From NCBI GenBank assembly GCA_035560935.1, contig DATMYQ010000283.1:1-26862 (forward strand): DNA of 26,862 bases, read 5' to 3'. Shown here in pieces: positions 6,957 to 13,877 of this stretch. The notes below the pieces were generated by a model. It had not been told where the DNA came from. It did no database searches and saw nothing but the letters and a program-made list of their open reading frames with translations. The position numbers and the translations under genes are program-made. Each line of letters starts with the position of its first letter. The first letter of the stretch is position 1. Source of the DNA: DATMYQ01 sp035560935 (GTDB taxonomy: Bacteria; Bacillota; Negativicutes; Sporomusales; Sporomusaceae).

Positions 6957-7799
6957 CTAACCTTCATCATCGCTCAGGCTTTCCGCCAACCGATTCAGCT
7001 CATGCACCATGCCGCCGGCTTGTTGGATGGTTTCCGCCACATGCGTGATGGCGTCCGCCAACTGGTTGATCACCTGATTAATCTGAGCCAGCTGTGAATA
7101 ATTCCGATTGCTGTCAGCCTGAATCGTCCGGATCACCTCGTCCACTTGCCCGATGGACCGGGAGGTCTCTGACGATAGTTTCCGTATCTCCTGAGCCACC
7201 ACGCCGAACCCCCGTCCGGCCTCGCCTACCCGAGCCGCCTCAATGGCGGCGTTCAGTCCCAACAAATTGATGCTGCCGGCAATATTACGCGTCATATCAA
7301 TAATGCTGTCGGTACGTTTTACTTCTTCGGCCGATGCCATCACGCCCTGGGTCAGCTGTTGGCAAACGCCGGCGATTTCCTGCGACTGGGCCGAAATTTC
7401 TTCCGTAGTGCTGGCCAACAGCGAAATGGTTTCACCCAGTTCCGACGACATCCGGAAAACCGTATCCTGAAGTTCCACCGGTTCACTGGTAACCACGCTG
7501 CCGAGGACATTTCCTTTGGCGTCAAATATCGGCAACGCCGCAGCAATATAAGGCATACCAAAAATAGAAGCGTCGCCCCGCATTATCACCCGTTTTTTTC
7601 CCTCCATCGCCTGCACCACGGCGGAGCCTGGTTTTAGCGGCATTCCGGCATACGCCTTCATATCCAGTTTTTTACCGGCTTTATAATATAAATACTGCTC
7701 CCGGTCTGTAAGCCCCACCCCCACATCCCGGGTAAGCATCTCATTTAAAATAGGCAGGACATGCAAAAAATGATCCATGACCTGTTTTCCCTCGTTCAT
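6957..7799 (-). CDS. Soluble methyl-accepting chemotaxis-type receptor
   Basis: From the ATG at 7799 the protein has 280 residues. A GTG at 7826 is in frame but lacks a ribosome site, and an ATG at 7778 is another option. There is no signal peptide or membrane helix. Residues 1-105 form a small sensory domain with LTDREQYLYYKAGKKLD and IAAALPIFDAKGNVLGSVV, which looks PAS/Cache-like. The C-terminal half is a short MCP signalling hairpin whose tip reads NLLGLNAAIEAARVGEAG, followed by RGFGVVAQEIRKLSSETSRS. It would form a cytoplasmic coiled coil contacting CheA/CheW. The methylation helices are much shorter than in full-size MCPs. No che genes are nearby, so its signalling partner is unknown. 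Confidence 0.85.
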   Translation of the reverse strand: MNEGKQVMDHFLHVLPILNEMLTRDVGVGLTDREQYLYYKAGKKLDMKAYAGMPLKPGSAVVQAMEGKKRVIMRGDASIFGMPYIAAALPIFDAKGNVLGSVVTSEPVELQDTVFRMSSELGETISLLASTTEEISAQSQEIAGVCQQLTQGVMASAEEVKRTDSIIDMTRNIAGSINLLGLNAAIEAARVGEAGRGFGVVAQEIRKLSSETSRSIGQVDEVIRTIQADSNRNYSQLAQINQVINQLADAITHVAETIQQAGGMVHELNRLAESLSDDEG

Positions 7800-7862
7800 G
7801 TTCTGTTCATTCCCCCTTATTTTCACCGGCAGGTCCAGCCGCCGGGAAAATCAGCGCCCGGA

Positions 7863-7916
7863 TAAAAATGCAGCGGGGCAGCGCCGCCAGCATCATTGCC
7901 GCGACAACCGCCCCGC
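7863..7916 (-). terminator. Terminator of the BKACE/Ato operon
   Basis: On the minus strand GCGGGGC (7910-7916) can pair with GCCCCGC (7873-7879). A GC-rich inner hairpin lies between, and TGCATTTTTATC follows. It lies ten bases past the thiolase stop codon. Confidence 0.55.
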
Positions 7917-7925
7917 CAACCTTCT

Positions 7926-9104
7926 TTACAGGCGTTCGATCACGGTGGCCACTCCCTGGCCGCCGCCGATGCAAAGTGTGGCCAGTCCCAACTTCCCTTG
8001 CTGCGTCTCCAGCGCGTGAAGCAAGGTCACCAGGATCCGGGCGCCGCTGGCGCCAATGGGATGACCCAGCGCGATGGCGCCGCCATTAATATTCACTTTC
8101 TGGCTGGGAAACGCCAGTTCTTTCCCCACCGCCAAAAACTGGGCAGCAAAGGCTTCATTGGCTTCGATCAAATCCAGATCCGCCACAGTGATGCCCGCTT
8201 TCGCCAGTGCTTTGCGAGTGGCCGGTACCGGTCCCATCCCCATAACACCCGGTTCCACGCCGCCGGCAGCGTAGCCCCGGATGCGGGCCATTGGCCGAAC
8301 GCCGAGCTCTTTGGCCCGGTCAGCGGACATGATCAGCAGCGCCGCCGCGCCATCGTTGATTCCGGAAGCATTGCCGGCAGTCACCGTACCCTCTTTTTTA
8401 AAAGCAGGTTTGAGACTGGCCAGTTTTTCCAGCGTGGTCCCGGCTTTGGGATATTCGTCGGTATCAATGATCACGTCGCCTTTTTTCTGTTTCACGGTCA
8501 CCGGTACAATTTCCCGTTTAAAAGCACCGTTTTGAATGGCTTTTACCGCTTTTTCCTGGGATTCACAGGCCAGCTGATCCTGTGCCGCGCGACTGATGCC
8601 ATAACGTTCCGCCACATTTTCGGCGGTGATTCCCATATGGTAGTCGTTCATGGCGCACCAGAGGCCGTCCTGAATCATGGTATCCGTCAATTTGCCATGG
8701 CCCATGCGGTAACCGGTCCGGGCTTTATCCAACAAATAAGGCGCATTGCTCATGCTTTCCATGCCACCGGCAATCATGATCTCCGCATCCCCGGCGACAA
8801 TCGCCTGCGCCGCCAGGTTTACCGCTTTTAGTCCCGAACCGCAAACCTTGTTAATCGTCAGCGAGGGAACGTCCACCGATTGTCCGGCCTTAATCCAGGC
8901 CTGTCGGGCCGGATTTTGTCCCAGCCCGGCCTGCAGCACGTTACCCAGAATGACTTCATCCACCTGATCTCCGTTAATACCGGCCCGGGCCAGCACCGCA
9001 TTGATGGTCAGCGCCCCCAGTTCCACCGCGCTGACGCTGGCCAAGCCGCCGTTAAAATTACCAATGGCGGTGCGGGCCGCCGCGACAATAACCGCTTCTT
9101 TCAT
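7926..9104 (-). CDS. atoB: Acetyl-CoA acetyltransferase (thiolase)
   Basis: The 392-residue protein has the full length of a biosynthetic-type thiolase. The catalytic set is intact: Cys88 in NKVCGSGLKAV, His348 in ALGHPIGASGAR and Cys378 in LCIGGGQG. It condenses or cleaves acetoacetyl-CoA; here, next to an acetoacetate CoA-transferase, it most likely splits acetoacetyl-CoA with CoA into two acetyl-CoA. It is the last gene of the operon, 52 bases after atoA, with AAGGA six bases before its ATG and a terminator behind it. Cytoplasmic tetramer by family. The reverse, ketogenic direction is possible if the operon also serves butyrate-type metabolism. Confidence 0.96.
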   Translation of the reverse strand: MKEAVIVAAARTAIGNFNGGLASVSAVELGALTINAVLARAGINGDQVDEVILGNVLQAGLGQNPARQAWIKAGQSVDVPSLTINKVCGSGLKAVNLAAQAIVAGDAEIMIAGGMESMSNAPYLLDKARTGYRMGHGKLTDTMIQDGLWCAMNDYHMGITAENVAERYGISRAAQDQLACESQEKAVKAIQNGAFKREIVPVTVKQKKGDVIIDTDEYPKAGTTLEKLASLKPAFKKEGTVTAGNASGINDGAAALLIMSADRAKELGVRPMARIRGYAAGGVEPGVMGMGPVPATRKALAKAGITVADLDLIEANEAFAAQFLAVGKELAFPSQKVNINGGAIALGHPIGASGARILVTLLHALETQQGKLGLATLCIGGGQGVATVIERL

Positions 9105-9156
9105 GTCCGTTCCTTCTTTCTGTGGTGAATATATTGGGATAGCAAACTATTCATTT

Positions 9157-9807
9157 TTAATGCAACGACATTTCCTTCAAATCGCCAGCCACAGTAAATT
9201 CCGCGGCCGTGGCGGCCCGAACCTGATCCAGCGTCACTCCGGGAGCCAGCTCACTCAGCAGCATCCCGTCCGCATTGCAATGGAACACCGCCAGATTGGT
9301 CACAATCATATTCACAACATGCTGCCCGGTCAGCGGCAATGTGCACTGTTTGAGGATTTTGGGCGAACCGTCTTTGGCAGTATGCTCCATGGCTATAATT
9401 ACCCGCTTGGCACCGGCTACTAAATCCATCGCGCCGCCCATACCCGGCACAATTTTTCCCGGCACCATCCAGTTGGCCAGGTTAGCTTGCTGATCGACTT
9501 CCAGCGCTCCCAAAACGGTCACCGCCAGGTGTCCGCCCCGAATCAGCGCAAAAGACATCGCACTGTCAAAGCTGGCGCCGCCAGGCAGAATGGTCGCCGG
9601 TTTGCCGCCGGCGTTGACCACGTCAGGATCATTGTCGCCATTGGCCGCACCCAGACCGACAAAACCATTTTCCGAGTGCAGGATAACGTTGACGCCCGCC
9701 GGTATATAGTCGGTAACTAATGTCGGAATGCCAATACCCAGATTAACCAGATCGCCGTCCTTCATTTCCTTGGCAATCCGTCGGGCGATGATTTCTTTTG
9801 CCTCCAC
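9157..9807 (-). CDS. atoA: Acetoacetate-type CoA-transferase, beta subunit
   Basis: This is subunit B of a family I 3-oxoacid CoA-transferase, 216 residues. The GTG at 9807 is chosen because AGGAGG lies seven bases upstream; the TTG at 9813 is only one base from it. The catalytic glutamate lies in HSENGFVGLG (Glu46 from this start), where it forms the gamma-glutamyl-CoA thioester. GGASFDSAMSFALIRGGH and LGALEVDQQANLANWMVPGK are typical of AtoA/ScoB. With AtoD it moves CoA from an acyl-CoA to acetoacetate in the cytoplasm. Its start lies just past the end of atoD, giving strong translational coupling and a 1:1 ratio. Confidence 0.95.
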   Translation of the reverse strand: MEAKEIIARRIAKEMKDGDLVNLGIGIPTLVTDYIPAGVNVILHSENGFVGLGAANGDNDPDVVNAGGKPATILPGGASFDSAMSFALIRGGHLAVTVLGALEVDQQANLANWMVPGKIVPGMGGAMDLVAGAKRVIIAMEHTAKDGSPKILKQCTLPLTGQHVVNMIVTNLAVFHCNADGMLLSELAPGVTLDQVRAATAAEFTVAGDLKEMSLH

Positions 9808-9809
9808 CG

Positions 9810-10469
9810 TCAAACCTCCTTCTCCGCCAGACAGATGTAGTCCACCAGCACTCCGGGGATGGTTACCTGATCCGGGTCAATCTCTCCAGCGGCAACGATT
9901 TCTTCCACTTCAGCGATGACGGTGTCAGCCGCCAGCGCCATCAACGGATTAAAGTTCCGGGCCGCGCGCCGGCAAACCAGATTGCCGGCCGTGTCGGCTT
10001 TCCACGCCTTGACAAGAGCCACGTCGGCCCGCAGCGGTGTTTCCAGCAAATACTCTTTCCCTGCCACCGTCAGGACCGTTTTGTTTTCCGCTACTACCGT
10101 CCCCAGTCCGGTCGGCGTCAATACACCGCCGAGACCGCTGCCGCCGCAGCGCAGCCTTTCCGCCAGGGTTCCCTGCGGTACCAGCTCCACCGCCATCTCT
10201 CCCTGATTCATCTGCCGGCCGGTTTCCGGATTGGTGCCAATATGGGAAACGATTGCTTTTTTCACTTGTTTCCTCTCAACCATCATCCCTACCCCATCCC
10301 CGGGAAAACCGGTATCGTTGGAAATCACAGTCAGCTGACCAACCGGTTGCATCGCCAGCAGACGAATTAAAGTCTTCGGTATTCCTACGGATAAAAAACC
10401 GCCAATGGCCACCGTCATGCCCGAACGGATGTGTTCTGCCACATTTTCCGGATTGATATCTTTTTTCAT
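9810..10469 (-). CDS. atoD: Acetoacetate-type CoA-transferase, alpha subunit
   Basis: The 219-residue protein is subunit A of a family I CoA-transferase. It shows the CoA-binding glycine pattern GGFLSVGIPKTLI near the N-terminus, then RLRCGGSGLGGVLTPTGLGT and LLETPLRADVALVKAWKAD, all diagnostic of AtoD/ScoA. It pairs with the AtoA subunit encoded immediately downstream. GGAGG lies a few bases before the ATG. It starts 23 bases after atoE. Together the pair could use the acyl-CoA released by the BKACE reaction as CoA donor for acetoacetate, sparing ATP. That donor is inferred from operon logic, not visible in the sequence. Confidence 0.95.
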   Translation of the reverse strand: MKKDINPENVAEHIRSGMTVAIGGFLSVGIPKTLIRLLAMQPVGQLTVISNDTGFPGDGVGMMVERKQVKKAIVSHIGTNPETGRQMNQGEMAVELVPQGTLAERLRCGGSGLGGVLTPTGLGTVVAENKTVLTVAGKEYLLETPLRADVALVKAWKADTAGNLVCRRAARNFNPLMALAADTVIAEVEEIVAAGEIDPDQVTIPGVLVDYICLAEKEV

Positions 10470-10492
10470 ATTTCCTCCATAATTCCATGCGG

Positions 10493-11848
10493 TTATTGGA
10501 ACAACATAATTCCGGTGATCGCCACGATATTGCCGATGATGAACAAAATCATCGAGAAACCGATCAAATCACGGATACTGATTTTGGCAATCGCCAACAG
10601 CGGCAGTGCCCAGAACGGGCAAACCACATTCCAGATGCTTTCTCCCCAGGCCACACCCATCGCCACTTTCCATGGCTCCACGCCCAGTTCCGCCGCAGCG
10701 GGAAGCATGAACGGCGCCTGAACCACCCAGTGGCCGCCGGCGGAAGGGATAAAGATACTGATAATCAGCGAGGAAAAATAGCACGCTAACTCAAAAGTAT
10801 GGTAGGTGGACATTTTCAGCAGGCCATCGGAAATCACGTTGACCAGGCCGCTATCGTGCATAATGCCCATGATACCTGCATAAAAGGGAAACTGGAGAAT
10901 GATCCCGCCAGCGGTTGACGCCCCTTTGCTGATAGCCTGAGAATATTTGATCAGCGTGCCATGGGCCATGATGCCCAGCACGATGAAGATAAAAATCAAA
11001 ATGTTGACATTCAGATTGACCCCGTTTTTGGCAAAATAACCAATCAGAAAGACCAGCCCCATCAAACCCAGCGAATAGTTCAGGATCTTGCTTTTGTCCA
11101 TTTTATCCGCCAGATGGACATCGGAACTGCTATCACTCAGGCTATGCGATGATGCGTCGGTGGTTTTCGCCGCCGGTGGACCATCTTCCAGCAATGACGG
11201 ATCCGCCAGCACCTCTTCTCCTTTTTTGGGAAACAGGAGAAGACAGACCAACGGAATCACAATCGCCAGGGTAATGGTAATAAACAGCGTCTGCGGATTA
11301 AAAATTGTGTCGGTCAGCGGCACCAAACCCATCTGCTTTTCAAACACGTGGCCCTTGGTATTGACGACCAACGGCACCGAGGCCGATAGCCCTCCGTGGG
11401 TGATGATAATCCCGGAAAATGCCGCTGTCACCAGCAGCCGGAAATCAACGTTAGGGTGAATTTTGGCCGCTTCCCGGGCCAACAGCCCCCCGGCGATCAA
11501 CCCCAGTCCCCAGTTAAAGTAATACAGTACCATCGAAGTCAGGCCAATAAAGAGAATGGTTTGCTTCGGCGTCTTGGGAATCAAAACGATACGCCGCAGG
11601 AAACGATTGACAATATCGGCCGAAGCCAGCGCATAGCCGGTAACCAGCACCATGGTCATCTGCATGGCAAACGCCAGAATGCCAAAGAATCCGTTGCCCC
11701 AGGCGTTGATAATCTCAATAGGGCCTTTGTGTGTAATCAGCATGGCCATAGCGCAAACAAACAGGGTAATCAGCCAGGCGATGGTAAACGGGTCCGGCAA
11801 GTATTTTTGCATCACATTGACAAAAAACATCAGCAAACGGTTAATCAC
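10493..11848 (-). CDS. atoE: Short-chain fatty acid transporter AtoE
   Basis: The 451-residue polytopic membrane protein matches AtoE in length and order of segments: KYLPDPFTIAWLITLFV at the N-terminus, YYFNWGLGLIAGGLLARE, then FIPSAGGHWVVQAPFMLPAA and GVAWGESIWNVVCPFWALPLL near the C-terminus. About ten to twelve helices are visible, with a Ser-rich cytoplasmic loop around residues 220-255. E. coli AtoE imports short-chain fatty acids such as butyrate and acetoacetate. Here it probably imports the operon's hydroxy- or keto-acid substrate. The start is GTG with GGGGGG six bases upstream. It sits between the dehydrogenase and the CoA-transferase genes. Confidence 0.95.
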   Translation of the reverse strand: MINRLLMFFVNVMQKYLPDPFTIAWLITLFVCAMAMLITHKGPIEIINAWGNGFFGILAFAMQMTMVLVTGYALASADIVNRFLRRIVLIPKTPKQTILFIGLTSMVLYYFNWGLGLIAGGLLAREAAKIHPNVDFRLLVTAAFSGIIITHGGLSASVPLVVNTKGHVFEKQMGLVPLTDTIFNPQTLFITITLAIVIPLVCLLLFPKKGEEVLADPSLLEDGPPAAKTTDASSHSLSDSSSDVHLADKMDKSKILNYSLGLMGLVFLIGYFAKNGVNLNVNILIFIFIVLGIMAHGTLIKYSQAISKGASTAGGIILQFPFYAGIMGIMHDSGLVNVISDGLLKMSTYHTFELACYFSSLIISIFIPSAGGHWVVQAPFMLPAAAELGVEPWKVAMGVAWGESIWNVVCPFWALPLLAIAKISIRDLIGFSMILFIIGNIVAITGIMLFQ

Positions 11849-11885
11849 GCATTACCCCCCATTTCTATTCGAACTTTTAGTCTGT

Positions 11886-12830
11886 TTAGATGTAATACTC
11901 TGATGCCTTCAGCTGATGCACCAGTTTTTTCATAAATTTTTTGCGGATTTCCGGAATCTCTTCGGGAGGATACTGATAAAACCCTTCGCCGGATTTAAGC
12001 CCCAGCTTCCCTTCGCTGACTTTCTGCCGCAGAATGGGATTGGCGCATTGGCTGTTGTCCATTTCTTTTAACAGATTGTCACCGACGATACACCAGATGT
12101 CCAGCCCGCCAAAATCAGCCACTTCCAATTGACCGGTAGTGGCATAGCGGAAGGCCGGACCAAATTTCAGCGCCTTGTCGATATCTTCCGGCGCGGCGAT
12201 ACCTTGTTCAATAATGGAAAACACTTCTCTGGCCACACCCTGTTGAATCCGGTTGGCTACCAGCCCCGGCACGTCTTTTAATACCTTGACCGTTTGTTTT
12301 TTTGCTGTGATATAGAGTGCTTCCACCTCTTTATAAAGCTCCTCGGGCATATTGCCAAAGAAGGAAAGTTCCACGACCGGCATTAAATGGGCGGGATTGT
12401 ACCAGTGGTTGACCATAATGCGCTGTTTGCGCGCTGCGCTGACCCGGGCCATCATCGGCTCGAGCGCCAGGCTGGAGGTGTTGCTGGCGAAAATGGTCGC
12501 CGGCGGGCAAAATTCATCCAACTGTTGAAACAGTTTTTGTTTCAGTTCCATATTTTCCGGGGCGGCTTCAATGACAAAGTCCCGGTCGGCTACCGTCTCC
12601 CGCAAATCTGTGCACAGCGTGATACGATCCAGTGTCGCCTGCACCGCATCAGCGGCAATAAATTTTTCTTCCACCAGCAATTCCAGTTCCTGGCGAATAA
12701 AGTCCTTAGCCTTGTCTAACACCTCACGGCTGGTATCATACATTTTGACATCGCTGCCATACAATGCGAAGGTTTCGGCAATGCCATGACCCATGGTGCC
12801 GGAACCGATCACGCCAATTTTACGAATCAT
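11886..12830 (-). CDS. 3-hydroxyacyl-CoA dehydrogenase-family oxidoreductase
   Basis: This 314-residue NAD-dependent dehydrogenase has an N-terminal Rossmann domain (GSGTMG, Gly9-Gly14; acidic YD at residues 31-32, favouring NAD over NADP) and a C-terminal helical 3HCDH domain from about residue 187. Catalytic-type residues are present: Ser116, Asn117, the His142/Glu154 dyad and Asn193. The loop NHWYNPAHLMPVVEL differs from the usual HFFNPVPVMKLVE of 3-hydroxybutyryl-CoA dehydrogenases. Family members acting on free hydroxy acids (carnitine dehydrogenase, gulonate dehydrogenase) are also divergent here. It may therefore oxidise a free 3-hydroxy acid to the 3-keto acid for the BKACE enzyme encoded 17 bases upstream. 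A CoA-ester substrate is the alternative. Confidence 0.85.
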   Translation of the reverse strand: MIRKIGVIGSGTMGHGIAETFALYGSDVKMYDTSREVLDKAKDFIRQELELLVEEKFIAADAVQATLDRITLCTDLRETVADRDFVIEAAPENMELKQKLFQQLDEFCPPATIFASNTSSLALEPMMARVSAARKQRIMVNHWYNPAHLMPVVELSFFGNMPEELYKEVEALYITAKKQTVKVLKDVPGLVANRIQQGVAREVFSIIEQGIAAPEDIDKALKFGPAFRYATTGQLEVADFGGLDIWCIVGDNLLKEMDNSQCANPILRQKVSEGKLGLKSGEGFYQYPPEEIPEIRKKFMKKLVHQLKASEYYI

Positions 12831-12847
12831 TCTTATCCCGCCTTTGC

Positions 12848-13669
12848 TTATTTTTTCAGGCCCAGCAGCTGCCGGGCTTCATCCGGCGTTGCAGTCTCTT
12901 TATTGAATTCCTTGATCACCCGTCCCGCCCGGGCGACAAATTCCGCATTGGATTTCGCCAGCCGGTTTTTTGCGTAATAAACATTATCTTCCATACCCAC
13001 CCGGACGTTACCGCCCAACGCGATGGTCGCGTACAGGATCGGCATATGTCCGGCACCGATGCCAAAGGCTGACCAGGTAGCATTCTGCGGAATCAGGCCC
13101 TTCAGATACACCAGGTTTTCCACCGTGGCCGCCGTGCCGCCCGGCGCTCCCAGCACAAACTGGAAGTGCAGCGGCGCCGTCAGGATGCCCTTTTTCAAAT
13201 AGTACATCGAGTTGTAAAACATGCCGGCATCGAACACTTCGATTTCCGGCTTGACACCCAGTTCCTGCATCTTCGTACCCAGCGTCTCCAAAAATTTGGG
13301 ATGGTTAAGGAAGATGCCGCTATGAGCCCAGTTCATGGTACCGGCATCATAGGAAGCCATTTCCGGTTTTAATTCAATCAGATGGGCCATCCGGGTTTCA
13401 TCAGTGGCCAACAGATCGCCGGAAGTGGTCAGATTCAAAATGATATCGCATTTGGCGCGGATCAGTTCCACCGTTTCCCGGAACTTTTCCTTATTCATCG
13501 TGCCTTTTCCTTCATCGTCGCGCATGTGCAGATGCGCGACGGCGGCGCCGGCCTGCCAGCATTCATAAACATCAGCGGCAATTTCCGCCGGGGTCAGCGG
13601 CACGGCGGGATTGTTTTCCTTCGTGGGAAATGCACCGGTAGTGGCAACGGTAATAATCGTTTTTTCCAT
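12848..13669 (-). CDS. Beta-keto acid cleavage enzyme (BKACE/Kce, DUF849)
   Basis: The 273-residue protein starts at the ATG at 13669, which follows GAGGAG by seven bases. A longer in-frame ORF to 13825 has no ribosome site and would run through the promoter. The TIM-barrel family uses zinc bound by the HxH pair, here His46 and His48 in HLHMRD, and a late glutamate, here Glu227 in GMEDN. It condenses a 3-keto acid with acetyl-CoA, releasing acetoacetate and a new acyl-CoA. Characterised Kce (lysine fermentation) has Glu14 contacting the substrate amine; here that position is Phe14 (TGAFPTKENN), and GIGRW is GIGAG. The substrate is therefore probably not an amine, more likely an aliphatic keto acid. 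First gene of the sigma-54-driven operon. Confidence 0.92.
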   Translation of the reverse strand: MEKTIITVATTGAFPTKENNPAVPLTPAEIAADVYECWQAGAAVAHLHMRDDEGKGTMNKEKFRETVELIRAKCDIILNLTTSGDLLATDETRMAHLIELKPEMASYDAGTMNWAHSGIFLNHPKFLETLGTKMQELGVKPEIEVFDAGMFYNSMYYLKKGILTAPLHFQFVLGAPGGTAATVENLVYLKGLIPQNATWSAFGIGAGHMPILYATIALGGNVRVGMEDNVYYAKNRLAKSNAEFVARAGRVIKEFNKETATPDEARQLLGLKK

Positions 13670-13693
13670 GATCATTCTCCTCATCAGTATATT

Positions 13694-13705
13694 GTGTACG
13701 TACAC
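13694..13705. promoter_or_regulatory. Perfect 12-base palindrome at the predicted transcription start
   Basis: GTGTAC-GTACAC is perfectly symmetric and covers about +1 to +12 of the transcript predicted from the sigma-54 promoter. Its position suits a repressor operator, for example a GntR-like protein. No such repressor gene is in the window. Confidence 0.4.
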
Positions 13706-13715
13706 CTTCCTTATA

Positions 13716-13732
13716 AGCAAGATGCGTGCCAA
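13716..13732 (-). promoter_or_regulatory. Sigma-54 (-24/-12) promoter of the BKACE/Ato operon
   Basis: The minus strand reads TTGGCACGCATCTTGCT, matching the consensus YTGGCACGRNNNTTGCW at all but one defined position, with GG and GC spaced exactly. The predicted start is near 13705, giving a 36-base leader to the ATG at 13669. The sigma-54 activator gene lies immediately upstream. Confidence 0.85.
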
Positions 13733-13771
13733 ACATCCAACCCCCGTATTCCGCCATTTTTTCGCTATAAA

Positions 13772-13811
13772 AGCAAGAAACCCGATGAAATATTTCATCA
13801 GGCTTCTTGCT
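13772..13811 (-). terminator. Terminator of the larA-activator unit, possibly also an activator site
   Basis: AGCAAGAA (13772-13779) pairs with TTCTTGCT (13804-13811), and inside it GATGAAAT/ATTTCATC (13784-13799) is a perfect 16-base palindrome. Only two mismatches break the 20-pair stem. On the minus strand a TTTTAT tract follows. The inner palindrome lies about 86 bases upstream of the sigma-54 start, a normal distance for an enhancer-type site, so it may serve both roles. Confidence 0.65.
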
Positions 13812-13830
13812 AAATTTTCAGACAAGTAGT

Positions 13831-13862
13831 GAAAAATCAGGCTTTACAGATGATGATTTTTC
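13831..13862. repeat. Second inverted repeat upstream of the sigma-54 promoter
   Basis: GAAAAATCA (13831-13839) and TGATTTTTC (13854-13862) are perfect nine-base arms separated by 14 bases, centred about 141 bases upstream of the predicted start. It could be another activator site or part of a tandem terminator after the activator gene. Confidence 0.45.
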
Positions 13863-13877
13863 GCATCGCTATCGATT

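Noticed and set aside
7896..8831. 311-codon open frame on the plus strand
   Set aside because: It lies opposite the thiolase, whose catalytic residues are intact. Its composition is shadow-like (His, Arg, Gly-rich) and it has no ribosome site.
7926..13669. Lysine fermentation operon
   Set aside because: The Kce-family enzyme and AtoDA would fit, but there is no lysine aminomutase, 3,5-diaminohexanoate dehydrogenase or 3-aminobutyryl-CoA lyase, and the Kce amine-binding Glu14 is Phe.
13670..13825. N-terminal extension of the BKACE gene to 13825
   Set aside because: It would place the sigma-54 promoter and part of the terminator inside the coding region, and there is no ribosome site; the ATG at 13669 has one and gives the family's normal length.
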